A DNA stretch of 64,000 nt. It comes from Monoplex corrugatus (lineage: Eukaryota > Mollusca > Gastropoda > Littorinimorpha > Ranellidae). The number at the start of each line of letters is the position of its first letter. Positions within the stretch are counted from its first letter, which is position 1. Position numbers and translations under genes: made by a program. The notes beneath the pieces were generated by a model that was not told the origin of the DNA, searched no databases, and was given only the letters and a program-made list of their open reading frames with translations. The stretch is taken from positions 36,076,540 to 36,140,539 of the forward strand of contig JAPXFY010000022.1 of the NCBI GenBank assembly GCA_030674185.1, read 5' to 3'. Positions 21,641-31,830 of this stretch are shown here, piece after piece.

Positions 21641-23604
21641 TACTAATGAGATGGAGCGAATGGATAAGGGGTATGTGATGATTGCTGTGGTGGTCGTTTG
21701 TATCCAGAGCAGAAAGGGAAGTCTCTCAATCAAAAGACAAGTCCTTGTTTTGATGCTTGACTCTTTATTATTAAGAGGACATCAAAGAGGAAGAAGACAT
21801 GGAAGAAGAAGTCAAAGAAGAAGACAGTGCCTGTAAGACACAAAATAAGTTTCATAAATACAATGACAAAGTGCACATTTTGTGAACTAACAATGTCAAA
21901 GTACAAGAATGAACTACTACATTATAATAAACAGAAGGTGTCTACGTTTACAAAGAAAAGCACTAGCATTTGTAAACATAGAACAAATAATTGATAACAA
22001 AACGTTGAGTAACCCTTTGACAAGGTGAGAGTAAAATACCATACTGTTCATCCAATAGCATTAGCACATAGAGTAGACTTCCAATAATGTACTGGCAACA
22101 TAATGCACAGTCATATTAAGCTGTTTAGCTGCCATGGGCTGAGTTAGTTGTAACATAACATCTGAGTGGGCAGCTATTATATTCAGTGGTGACAACATAG
22201 TATTTGACTATGGGAACTGTCATCACAAACAGTAGGTCTACCTTATCAAATAGCAGTCAACACTTGAGTCATCAATTAAACGTTAGCTCCATGTAGTTAA
22301 GTATAATTCTAGATCCAGTGCTAGAGACAATGACAACAAAATAGCATAGCATATTACTATTAAACCATGTCATCAAAACAACACTCTATACATGATTATC
22401 AGTGGTGCTGATCAAACAAGGATACAACAAAAGCATGAATTGGCTGAGCACGTGTTTCATCAGTCATCATGTCAGTATGTGAATACAACCTTGTCAAGTA
22501 TGAAATACTGTTCCTCTGCACAACAATGCCTTGTATCTTGGCTTTTGGCAGAATATGTATATGGTTGTCAATAGTCCTACATTAGTCACATGAAAATAGG
22601 GACTAATTCTATAGTGGCAACTAGGCCTACATTCAAACTTCAGTCCCATCTTTACAATAGTGACTGCCACACTAAGTGTTACAGATCTTGTGAGATAGCA
22701 CATCGTTTGATCAAAACATACTTTCTTGCTGTGCGAATTCTGCAAATCTAGCGCTGTACTCAATAGCCTGAGCTAGAATCTAAAAAAATAAGAGACCCTA
22801 AAGTCCCTAAGCTTACTGCAAATGACAATGAATAGTAAAATGCTGAAAATCCAGAACTTACTACAGTGAAGTTGATCACCTCTGGTGAGGGTGGCGGCAG
22901 AAAATGACGAGCTATGACGCACCTTGTTAATTTGTACTCTGGGAACAGAGCATGATGGTCATACTTTCAAACCTTTCAGATGACAAGGTCTGATTGGTTG
23001 ATCTCACCTACTTGATTAATCAATATTTGGTGTGTAGCGAAAAGTCAACTCTGTTTGAAATTAATGGAGGTCTTACATCAGTTCAGTGCCTCGGTACACA
23101 CAACCCGGCATACTCGTCTGGTGGTTTTGTAGGTGGCTATTGGCTATTACGCCACAAACACCGAAGGGCGGCATGAAACAAAGACAGTCCGCCCCCCCCC
23201 CCCCCAGCTCCATACAACTGCAACATAACCTGTGGTCATTGTCTGTGGGTTTCCACAGGCCACGCAATGGCTATTATGACGGTGGTTGTATTACAATGGG
23301 CTGAAGGCGGCATAGATTAAAGACGTCTCCTCTAGATTCTGTAGGACTACAACGTAATACTGTGTGTAACAGACTGAAGATGACGACAAAATCTGTCCTA
23401 GGCCCAGCTTTAGAGTACATGTACACATTGTAGATCTGCTCATTGTTTAGCAGTGTGTTATATGTGTCATGTATTGGTTAGATCTTTGGAATGTTCAATG
23501 CTTAGCTATGGGTAGGCAGCAGCTGTAAGACAACAGTACAATTTGACCGAGAGAACGCAAGGCGTTTTTGATTTAGGCAAGCACGCTACACAGTGTTGCC
23601 TTTG
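21641..23604. other. Unidentified ~2-kb stretch between two RTE pieces
   Basis: No frame above ~90 codons and no recognisable protein. It contains a purine-rich GAAGAAGA patch (~21785-21830), a C15 run (~23193-23207) and a loose repeat of GGCTATTA...GGCGGCAT (23136-23175 and 23268-23312). It could be a non-autonomous element inserted in the LINE. No terminal repeats were found by eye. Confidence 0.4.
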
Positions 23605-23985
23605 AGCGTTGTAGGTAAATGGTAACAGAGTGCCTTGCTCTTACACTAAGAAGAATATTTCGAGTTCCAAGGACAACAAAGAAAACAAGCGAGACAGTCT
23701 TGAAGAAGTCATACACAAGAATATCATTAATAAAGAAGATTAGGAAAAAGACAAGCAACATTTATAGGAAATTTTATGATGAAAGAGAAATTAGAGCACC
23801 TGGTCACAACAGGAAAGCTGGAGGGAAAGAAAACATCAGATAGACCCAGGGAGAACATTTTGGATGGACTTGCAAGGTGGCTGAGGACAGAGAGGGTGGG
23901 AGATGTACTTGCAGCGACAAGGGATAGATATGGAGGGCCATATTGCCAACGCCATGCGGCAGGGCACATGATGATGATGACGATG
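23605..23985 (+). pseudogene. RTE C-terminal and 3' end fragment
   Basis: The plus strand encodes LRRIFRVPRTTKKTSETVL, then LEHLVTT/GKLEGKK, RPRENILDGLARWLRTE and a C-terminus that runs into GATGATGATGACGATGA. The protein end overlaps this GAT-rich tail, so the 3' UTR is almost nil, as in RTE elements. It matches the C-termini at 25800-26130. Frameshifted. Confidence 0.85.
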
Positions 23986-25062
23986 ACTCCACCAGCTATC
24001 ATCCATTGGCTGCTGATCTTCATGTTCCTCCATACAGACCTTATCCGTTTGTGGAGCCACTTGAGGACACTGGGACACTTCTTGTAAAATAGGTAAGGTA
24101 TTCCGTTAGGCCCAGGTGATGATTTGGCTGTGGTTTTCTCCACCCCTTTTTTTTAATTCATCCAGTGTCAGTGGCTTGTTATTAAACATTTTCTCTGGCA
24201 TTGCAGACCGAACCAGATCCTGGATTTCAACCGGTGCCTCACTCTGTTGGTCGAAATATGCTTTTCCCTGAGATGCTGTTCCAGAGCTTCCTTGTCCACT
24301 GTGAGTGTCCCGGACCTGGGGTGCTCAAAGAGGTTCCTGGCGAATTGGAAGGGGTCTTTGAAGAAACGACCTTGGGTCTTCTTTCTGCTCCTTCTCGTCC
24401 TCGCTGATTCTGCTTTGCTAATGTTTCGCTTTGAGGTCTTCCCATAGTTTCTCTAGCCCTTGGTTCTCAAATTCTGAAGCAACCTTTGTTTGTTTCTTCA
24501 GAATTCTTGTCTTCCTTCTGGTCTCCTCCATTTGACGCTGACGTCTGGATTTCTGTGGAGGAGTTTTCACTTTTGATTGCTTTACTCCATATGCATCCCT
24601 ACATGTTGCATATACAATATCTACAAATATGGCCAATTTGTGTTCCAGGGTGCTTCTTCCTAGTAGCGCATCGAGTTTTTGGACATTTTCACTACCCATC
24701 GTGTCCCATTTCTCTTTTGCATTTGCAAGTAGCCAGTTCAGTTTTTGGCACTTACTATCAAGGGCCTGTACAAATTCTCGTCTGAGCCAACAGCGTGGAT
24801 GTCCTCGGACTGTGGTTTGCTTCTGGTCTTGGTTTTCCGACGTCTTATCTGTTGGTGCAGTGCGTTGCTGTTCGTTCATCAGAGTATGTGCACAGCCCTT
24901 TTTCGTTCTGTGGATCTTCATGCCACGCTTAATGGAAAATTTCCTTCCACAGACACACGGGAATTCCATTTGTGCCATACTCGTTGTCCGTTGTGCATTT
25001 CCAGTCGTGATTGGGTTAGCGCCGATTGATTCTCTCCCCCTTTCAGTGAGCCCTGGGAGCAT
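23986..25062 (-). pseudogene. N-terminal half of a zinc-finger, restriction-like-endonuclease LINE
   Basis: Minus strand. From a Met at 24978 it reads FPCVCGRKFSIKRGMKIHRT followed by KKGC, a C2H2/CCHC-like finger, then a Lys/Arg-rich linker to 24418 (RRQRQMEETRRKTRILKKQT). After a frameshift near 24418 it continues to the RT start KSSPGPNGIPYLFYKKCP at about 24115-24062 and stops abruptly at 23986, where the RTE fragment's 3' tail abuts. Amino-terminal fingers plus this RT start are typical of R2/NeSL-like LINEs. The clade is inferred from memory of related proteins. An upstream Met at 25062 is possible, but the frame beyond it is only CA repeat. Confidence 0.7.
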
Positions 25063-25074
25063 TTTTTCTTTACA

Positions 25075-25149
25075 CACAGACACAGACACACACACTGACA
25101 CACCACACAGACACACACACACACACACAGAGCTACACACACACATACA

Positions 25150-25187
<38 letters not shown>

Positions 25188-25205
25188 AACACACACACAC
25201 ACATA
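25075..25205. repeat. (CA)n microsatellite
   Basis: CA repeats with ACAGACA interruptions at the start of the zinc-finger LINE fragment. Confidence 0.92.
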
Positions 25206-25622
25206 CATATGTATATGCGCGAAAGAATGCACAAGAGGTGCAGAGGTGCCATATAAACTGTTGGAACTTTTATAATGATAACAGTAACTCGTTTGGTCGT
25301 TAATTTTTACCACAGATTGTGTACATGTTGTCAGGACATTCCGCTAATTTTTTGTCAATGAAACGTTATGCTCATATATTGTTGCATAACAATATTCTAT
25401 TGAATAGTGGTTATATGCACATCATTACAACAGCTAATTGCAAACCATGCAGCAGTATTCTAGAATTAGATGCTTTATAAATCTATAGTGCTATGCATCT
25501 GTGCGTTTATTACCATTGGAAGAAAAAAGATTACTGAAGGTTATCTCTTAAGTACGAGTACTTTCTCAATTTTAGGGAAAAAAGAGCCATTTCACTGGAT
25601 TTCGAAGATTGTTCTTTAAAGG
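25206..25622. other. No gene recognised
   Basis: AT-rich unique sequence. Nothing supportable. Confidence 0.5.
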
Positions 25623-26715
25623 TCATCATCATCATCATCAGGTGCCTTGCCGCATGGCGTTGGCGATCATGAACTTCCATCTGTTTCTTCTCATGTTGCT
25701 TCAAGCATCTCTTCCACCCTCCTTGTCCTCAGCCACTCTGCAAGTCTGTGTTTCTATCTCATGTTGCCTCAAGCATCTCTTCCACCCTCCTTGTCCTCAG
25801 CCACTCTGCAAGTCTGTCAGGTATCTTCTCCTGGGTCTACGTGGTGCTCTCTTTCCCTCCAGCTTTCCCGTTGTGACCAGGTGCTCCAATTCCCCTTTCC
25901 TCATAAAATGGCCTATAAATGTTGCCTGTCTTTTCCTAATCTTCCTTATCAATGATCTACTTGTGTCTGCCTCCATCAAGACTGTCTCGTTTGTTTTCTT
26001 TGCTGTCCATGGAACTCTCAACATTCTTCTTAGAAACCACATCTCGGCTGCCTCAATCTTGTTCTGGCTTTGCTTGTTGACTATCCACGCCTCACAAGTA
26101 CAACCGTACAACAGTACCAGTTCAATATAACATTCAAAAACTCTCTTCCTGATGTAAACTGATAGGCATTTGTTGGTAAGAACGCTTTTCATCTTCATGA
26201 ATACGTTTTAGCATGGCCGATTCTGCTGGATTTTCTGATGTTCATCTGCCGTTTGGTGAGATGACCGTTCCCAAATATTTAAACTTATCAACCTGTCCCA
26301 ATATTGTGCCATTTGCTTGTTATTTTGCAGTAGGGGATTTGCTGGGTTTTCTCCTGATTATCCTGGCTTCAGTCCTCTTGCTATTTAGCTCCAGCCTTTT
26401 ATTTTTGCTTTCTACTTCTATTACATTCACAAAATTGTGTTGGTCTTTTTCATTTTCTGAAATTAGCACGGTGTCATCAATGTAACGAATGTTGTTTATC
26501 ATTTTTCCTCCAACTTTATCCCAGGGCATTCTTCTAGATTCCTCATTATGGTTTCGCTGTAAAATGAAAACAAATCTGATGACAGAACACATCCTTGCCT
26601 AACCCCTCTTGATATTTTGGAAAGAGCTTATATCGTTTTTCATTCTCATTGCAGCTGTTTGTTCCCTATACGTGTTTCTGATTATTCTTAGATCTTTTCC
26701 ATCAATATTGAGCCT
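25623..26715 (-). mobile_element. RTE-type LINE copy 3, 5'-truncated
   Basis: Minus strand. The 3' end at 25623 (CATCATCATCATCAGG) is followed inward by the family terminus GGCGTTGGCGATCATG. Coding blocks: C-terminus 26198-25797 (RKRVFECYIELVLLYGCTCE, WFLRRMLRVPWTAKKTNETV, IGHFMRKGELEHLVTTGKLE) and RT palm 26592-26320. The active-site box reads YIDD instead of YADD. A ~70-bp tandem duplication (CATCTCTTCCACCCTCCTTG) lies at 25705-25815. Truncated at 26715 within the RT. Confidence 0.88.
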
Positions 26716-27500
26716 TGGTTCATGCAAAGTAGCGCTAACCCAATGAAGGTACAAATTATGTGCTTAAAGAGATCGCACAAGCGATCAATTCTGCCAGAGG
26801 GAAAAAAACGCCACCAGAAGCTCCTGCAGCGATCTATACGGCAGGAGGCAGTAAACGTGACCTGAAAAAAGCGGACATGGAAGCCAGCGTCTATTGGATG
26901 GAGCTGATGACTTGGGATGCACAAGTAGATCTTCCAGAAAGAAAGAAAAAACATCCAGAAATCGTCAGCAAGAGTGGCATCAGACGGGGATATAGTACTC
27001 TGTTCCCCTTCATCAAAACATCTGTGCCAAAACTCACCGTACCATATGAAAGGACAATGGAGGAAGTCAATTTCTACAAGACTAAAAAGTATTCCAATAT
27101 GGCCAGCAACCTGAGGCTTCCTTAAATATGCCATAGAAGTTGGTTCCAGGAGACTGGTAGATACATCCGTCTATGATCTCATGAAACAATTCTCGATTTC
27201 TAGAAAGTAAACGACTAGAGCCCTTAAAACAATGGCAGAAGCAACTAAAAAGAGTTCCAACTGGATCTGGTTATGGAAGAACAAAAGTGAACTTATACGG
27301 CGCAAAATTTGTTTGTATACAGCGGGTGTCCCATAGTTACGTAGTTAAGACATCTTTCACAAGGATGACGTGGTGGCCTTAAGACGCCCGACCGCCTTGG
27401 AGAACCAGGTGAAGAAAAAACTGGCTTCGGGAGATAAGAGGGGTATGGAGGAGTTATATGACCTGGATGCAGTCTGGCACCCTTAAAGTGTAAGGAGTTT
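26716..27500 (+). pseudogene. C-terminal part of a restriction-like-endonuclease LINE
   Basis: The plus strand encodes RGKKTPPEAPAAIYTAGG (~26800), a degenerate endonuclease region with HPEIV and KLTVPYERTMEEVN (~26950-27075), YAIEVGSRRLVDTSVYDLMK (~27130-27190) and KKSSNWIWLWKN (~27250-27290), with stops between. Intact relatives read RPDxVL...ELTVPWE...EVGCRGF...ASxWLW, the endonuclease and C-terminus of R2/NeSL-like LINEs. It faces the opposite way to the N-terminal piece at 23986-25062 and may be another part of the same family. A non-coding 3' region continues to about 27500. Confidence 0.65.
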
Positions 27501-27571
27501 AGGGCCGAAACGCTTGAGAAAGTTTCTTCTTTGAAGATCGTCTGCCTTCCAAAATCTTAGGGGCGCGCGCG

Positions 27572-27695
<124 letters not shown>

Positions 27696-27922
27696 CTGGT
27701 TCCAGACTTTCATGCTTCTTCCCCTCCGAACATCGGGTTATACGCATTTCTTTATATGATTAAATAAACATTTAGAACTTGAAAGATGAAAGCCTTTATG
27801 ACTCCAGTAAGCCTAAGTAGTTTCAATGGTACCTGGAAGTACTCATGAAATTACGTCATTGTCATGATATTAACTTTCTTTGGTTTTACCTTTGTGAAGC
27901 TTTGAAAACGTATTATTTATGC

Positions 27923-28607
27923 AGGTAGAGTACCATTCGCAGCATTAGCTGGTAGAGTACCATTCACAGCATTTAGTTGGTAGAGTACCATTCACAGCAT
28001 TTAGTTGGTAGAGTACCATTCACAGCATTTAGTTGGTAGAGTACCATTCACAGCATTTAGTTGGTAGAGTACCATTCACAGCATTTAGTTGGTAGAGTAC
28101 CATTCACAGCAATTTAGTTGGTAGAGTACCATTCACAGCATTTAGTTGGTAGAGTACCATTCACAGCATTTCAGTGTAGAGTACCATTCCAGCATTTCGT
28201 GTAAGTACATCACAGCATTTAGCTGGTAGAGTACCATTCACAGCATTTAGTTGGTAGAGTACCATTCACAGCATTTAGTTGGTAGAGTACCATTCACAGC
28301 ATTTAGTTGGTAAGTACCATTCACAGCATTTAGTTGGTAGAGTACCATTCACAGCATTTAGTTGGTAGAGTACCATTCGCAGCATTTAGTTGTAGAGTAC
28401 CATTCACAGCATTTAGTTGGTAGAGTACCATTCGCAGCATTTAGTTGGTAGAGTACCATTCGCAGCATTCAGCTGGTAGAGTACCATTCACAGCATTTAG
28501 TTGTTAGAGTACCATTCACAGCATTTAGTTGGTAGAGTACCATTCACAGCATTTAGTTGGTAGAGTACCATTCACAGCATTCAGCTGGTAGAGTACCATT
28601 CGCAGCA
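27923..28607. repeat. Minisatellite, 28-bp unit, ~25 copies
   Basis: Unit GGTAGAGTACCATTCACAGC plus ATTTAGTT. Most units are identical. A damaged zone near 28165-28215 has several single-base deletions in consecutive units (GTGTAGAGTACC, TTCC, GTAAGTACAT). Variants CGCAGC and AGCTGG cluster at the two ends of the array. Confidence 0.95.
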
Positions 28608-30005
28608 AGTCACCATCGTCTCTTTTAATACCAACATCAGCAGTGAAATAACAGCCACCAGTTCTGTCAAACCATTCCAGCAAATGGTTCAATCAACGGC
28701 CCTTGCAGTCACGGTCAGTGGGTGTAAAGACAACAAACGTACTTTACCATCATGACCAACACCAACATTGACAACCAGTGCTGCAATACCTTGACTGACA
28801 GAGACACTTCAACAAGTTCAACATATGGGCGGTGGAAGAGGTTAATGGGGAGAAGCAGATTCCGAGTTATATTCACTCATAGTCCTAGTTCATATTGCTT
28901 TAGTCCAACCGACCACTAGAGCCATATCAGGGCTAACATTACAGTAAAAACAGCTCCAAACAGTTAAAAATCTAGCTCATCATTATCATTTCAACACTAA
29001 CATGCTTTTAAAAATCGTGTGATGATTATGAAAATGATGATACTATGTCAAATATGTCTGTTTGATCGTTATGTTTTGCGTAATTGTTGTTCCACAAAAT
29101 CAAAAATACAAAACAAAACAAAAGAATTATTGAAAAGAAAATCGCATGTGTCTGTATCTCTCGAGCCTGGTTGACACCAGGATATGATCATAAACGCAAT
29201 ACCATAGACTAGTACCGCAAGTGTTAGTAGTTTATGACGACCCATTATGTGTTATGTTCACTCCAATTGGATTGTGATGACATGGGGGACGTTTCCATAT
29301 GTCACTGGTCTAATATATCACAGGTACAGAATTACGTTGGACCGTCTTTGCCATTTTCGTGACACAACCATACAATCGAATCAGGTGGGGATTGCGAGCG
29401 AAAAAAAAGTGCATGTGTATAGTTTGAATGGGCTGAGGTTACAGGGACACTTCAGGGAGTTTTTTTCGCCTAATTTGTAATTAGTTTTTAAGAATCCACA
29501 CCGTCCAAACTGTGTTTTACCAAATATTTAATATTAAAGAAGAAAACTGATCCACATTTACTTCCTCCGTTTCATAGTGGCCAAATCTGGAAGAAAAGTT
29601 TCTAACTTTATGTTGAGGAAAGCTTATGGTCTGTGCCTACTTTCTAACGGGACAATCCGGTACAGTCAACTGACGCCTGATGGCGCATGGTATGAACACC
29701 TGACCTGCCCCTCTATCCCATTTCCATGCAAAAGCAGTGGACTGGTATGAAAGAGATGGGATGAGTCCCCTGCCAAAGCGGCTGGCAGAAACCAATGGCA
29801 GTAAACATTTACATGCAGTCAGTAACGAAACAGATAAGGATTCTATTTACAGGCTTGAGAATGTGAGAAAATCAATTCAGCAGAAAGGTCATGATTTACA
29901 TACATGCCCACAGACATGTATGCATACAGATATATACATACGTATGTATTACAGTATGGGTCACCCATGGCCCAAATTGACCTATCGTGCCCCATTAGCG
30001 GTATT
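28608..30005. other. No gene recognised
   Basis: Unique-looking sequence with short frames only. The dispersed tail-like repeat at 28885-28955 lies within it. Confidence 0.45.
28885..28955 (-). repeat. Dispersed repeat tail, copy 1 (AGCCCTGATATGGCT family)
   Basis: The reverse complement reads TTAGCCCTGATATGGCTCTA then GTGGTCGGTTGGAC. It resembles 48841-48925 and 50747-50837 on the plus strand. Confidence 0.65.
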
Positions 30006-30155
30006 CATGGACACAATGGCATGGGGATGCAATGGCAAGTGGACACAATGACATACGGACACCAGTGGTTCGTAGATACAGCGACACATTAACACGATGG
30101 CACGTGGACACAATGGCACGTGGGCACAATGGCACGTGGGCACAATAGCATGACC
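30006..30155. repeat. Short minisatellite, ~16-bp unit
   Basis: Units of GGCACGTGGGCACAAT are clear at 30095-30150, and more degenerate versions extend back to ~30006. Confidence 0.8.
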
Positions 30156-30739
30156 CCTCTAATCTCTACCGACATCAATGAAGCAGCAGTCATCAGTTGT
30201 CGTTAGCCTTGCCAGTAAGTGTTAATATCTATGTGCACAAGTCCGGAAAGTTGTTTTTCTGACTTTTTTCACTGATTCGGTTTAAAAAAACACTGACCAT
30301 CTTGTGTGTAATTAGTTTTCTGTTCGCCGTCACCTTGTACAATCGACTATCAGGGCAACAATTTCGAAACTCCTGCTGACTAATGGACAATATAACCCGT
30401 CTCTTAGCATTAACCTGGCAGAATACCGCAGCTAAAATACAACAACTCTGACCATTGGAGATAATAATAATAATAATAATAATGTTTATTTGTATAGCGC
30501 ATATTCCATATAAAAACATGCTCACCAGCGCTTTACATTTCGCAAGAAAGACAAAATGTGATAAAAAAAAGGTTCACAATTACATACACAATAAGATAAC
30601 AACAAGTATTAAAGCTATACAAGAAGACACATAAGAAACCACAGAATATTAAAATTTAAACACTGACTTATGTAATGAAGAAAGATTAACAGATTTTTTC
30701 ATATGAATAAAGAGGCATACTGTGTTTATATATTGCTGC

Positions 30740-30867
30740 GTGTGTGTGCTTGCATACGTGTGTGTGTGTGTGTACGTGTGTGTGTGTGTGTGCGTGTGCG
30801 TTGTTGTGCGCGTGTGTGTTTGTAAGAATTTGTGTGTGTGTTGTGTGTGGTGTGTGTGTGTGTGTGG

Positions 30868-30899
<32 letters not shown>

Positions 30900-30970
30900 T
30901 AGAGAGAGAGTGTGTGTGTGTGTGTGTGCGTGTGCTATGTTTGTATGCGTGTGTGTGTGTTTATGCATGC
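30740..30970. repeat. Compound (TG)n/(GA)n microsatellite
   Basis: TG repeats with a GAGAGA block at 30883-30910, inside the 3' UTR of L2 copy B. Confidence 0.92.
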
Positions 30971-31261
30971 AATAGTTGTACATAAAATTATAATCAATAT
31001 TTTGAATGAAGATTAAAAACAGAAAAATTCTAATCCATATATAGGAAAAACATTATAACTTCAGTATTACAGCATTAACATTTTTACAATCAAAATTACC
31101 TCACAAATTATAAACTATTCGCATATCATAAATCACAATTTACATACAAACAAAGATTTTAAAAAGTTTCTTAAAGTATTTCAGTCTCTTTCCCACTCAA
31201 TTTCTCCCCTATCCCCTCCTCAGCTGTACACATACAGTGATACACACACATGCTCACTCAA

Positions 31262-31271
31262 GCCACAACAC

Positions 31272-31335
<64 letters not shown>
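31262..31335. repeat. (CA)n microsatellite
   Basis: Pure CA tract in the 3' UTR of L2 copy B. Confidence 0.95.
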
Positions 31336-31338
<3 letters not shown>

Positions 31339-31437
31339 GCACGCACACACACACCTTGCTCTATAGGCCCTTATACAAAATACTGTTATACAGGCAGGAG
31401 AGATTAGTCTGATGACAGACTTGCAAACTAAGGCTCT

Positions 31438-31800
31438 TCAGGTTAGATGAGTTTGAAAGAGGTGGGTTTTCAGGTGCCGTTTGAAGGTTGAGAAACACTT
31501 AGTTTTTCTGAGAGACAGTGGTAGAGAGTTCCATACATTTGGGCCAAAGACAGAGAAAGATTTTTTACCAAAGGTGTCTAGAGAGAAGCGAGGAACAGTC
31601 AACAGTGAGGTGTCAGAAGAGCGGAGCGTTCGAGAAGGTTTGTAACCCTGCAGGAGGTTGGCATGTTCTCGTGATAGATACACTGAAAGCAGAGACAGGC
31701 AACTTTATATTGAATCCTAGCCTTTACCGGGAGCCAATGAAATGTTCTAAGCAGAGATTTTGCACTCTCACGCCTGGGCTTATAATTGTTCTGCTCTGAT
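31438..31800 (-). pseudogene. L2-type RT C-terminal remnant
   Basis: The minus strand encodes FHWLPVKARIQYKVACLCFQ, then in another frame the block from PSRTLRSSDTSLL to FKRHLKTHLFQTHLT-stop at 31438. One frameshift near 31670. The catalytic palm is absent. Confidence 0.88.
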
Positions 31801-31830
31801 GATGATATCTCACACGAATGATTTTGACAG

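Larger units (their letters stand above)
16290..23985 (+). mobile_element. RTE-type LINE copy 2 (plus), 5' leader split by hAT, body interrupted
   Basis: The plus-strand family member reads: 5' leader (16290-16418), hAT insertion (16419-19193), leader end plus endonuclease and reverse transcriptase (19194-21640), a ~1.96-kb unrelated stretch (21641-23604), and C-terminus plus 3' end (23605-23985). The leader words GGCAATGGGAAACCACC, TTCTCCCTAGAAAA and ATGGACAG resemble the start of ruminant BovB/Bov-A repeats, which are RTE elements. The pieces are collinear and in the same orientation. That they are one copy is inferred, because ~165 bp of coding sequence is missing at the 21640/23605 break. 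Confidence 0.65.
30463..31830 (-). mobile_element. L2/CR1-type LINE copy B, strongly 5'-truncated
   Basis: Minus strand. The 3' end is (ATT)n next to TTTGTATAGCGCATAT. A long 3' UTR follows, interrupted by TG/GA (30740-30970) and CA (31262-31335) tracts, then the RT C-terminal domain at 31438-31800. It abuts the plus-strand RTE copy near 31830. Confidence 0.85.

Noticed and set aside
24906..24978. Host zinc-finger gene
   Set aside because: The single finger is followed by a basic linker and an RT start typical of LINEs, so it is part of a retrotransposon.
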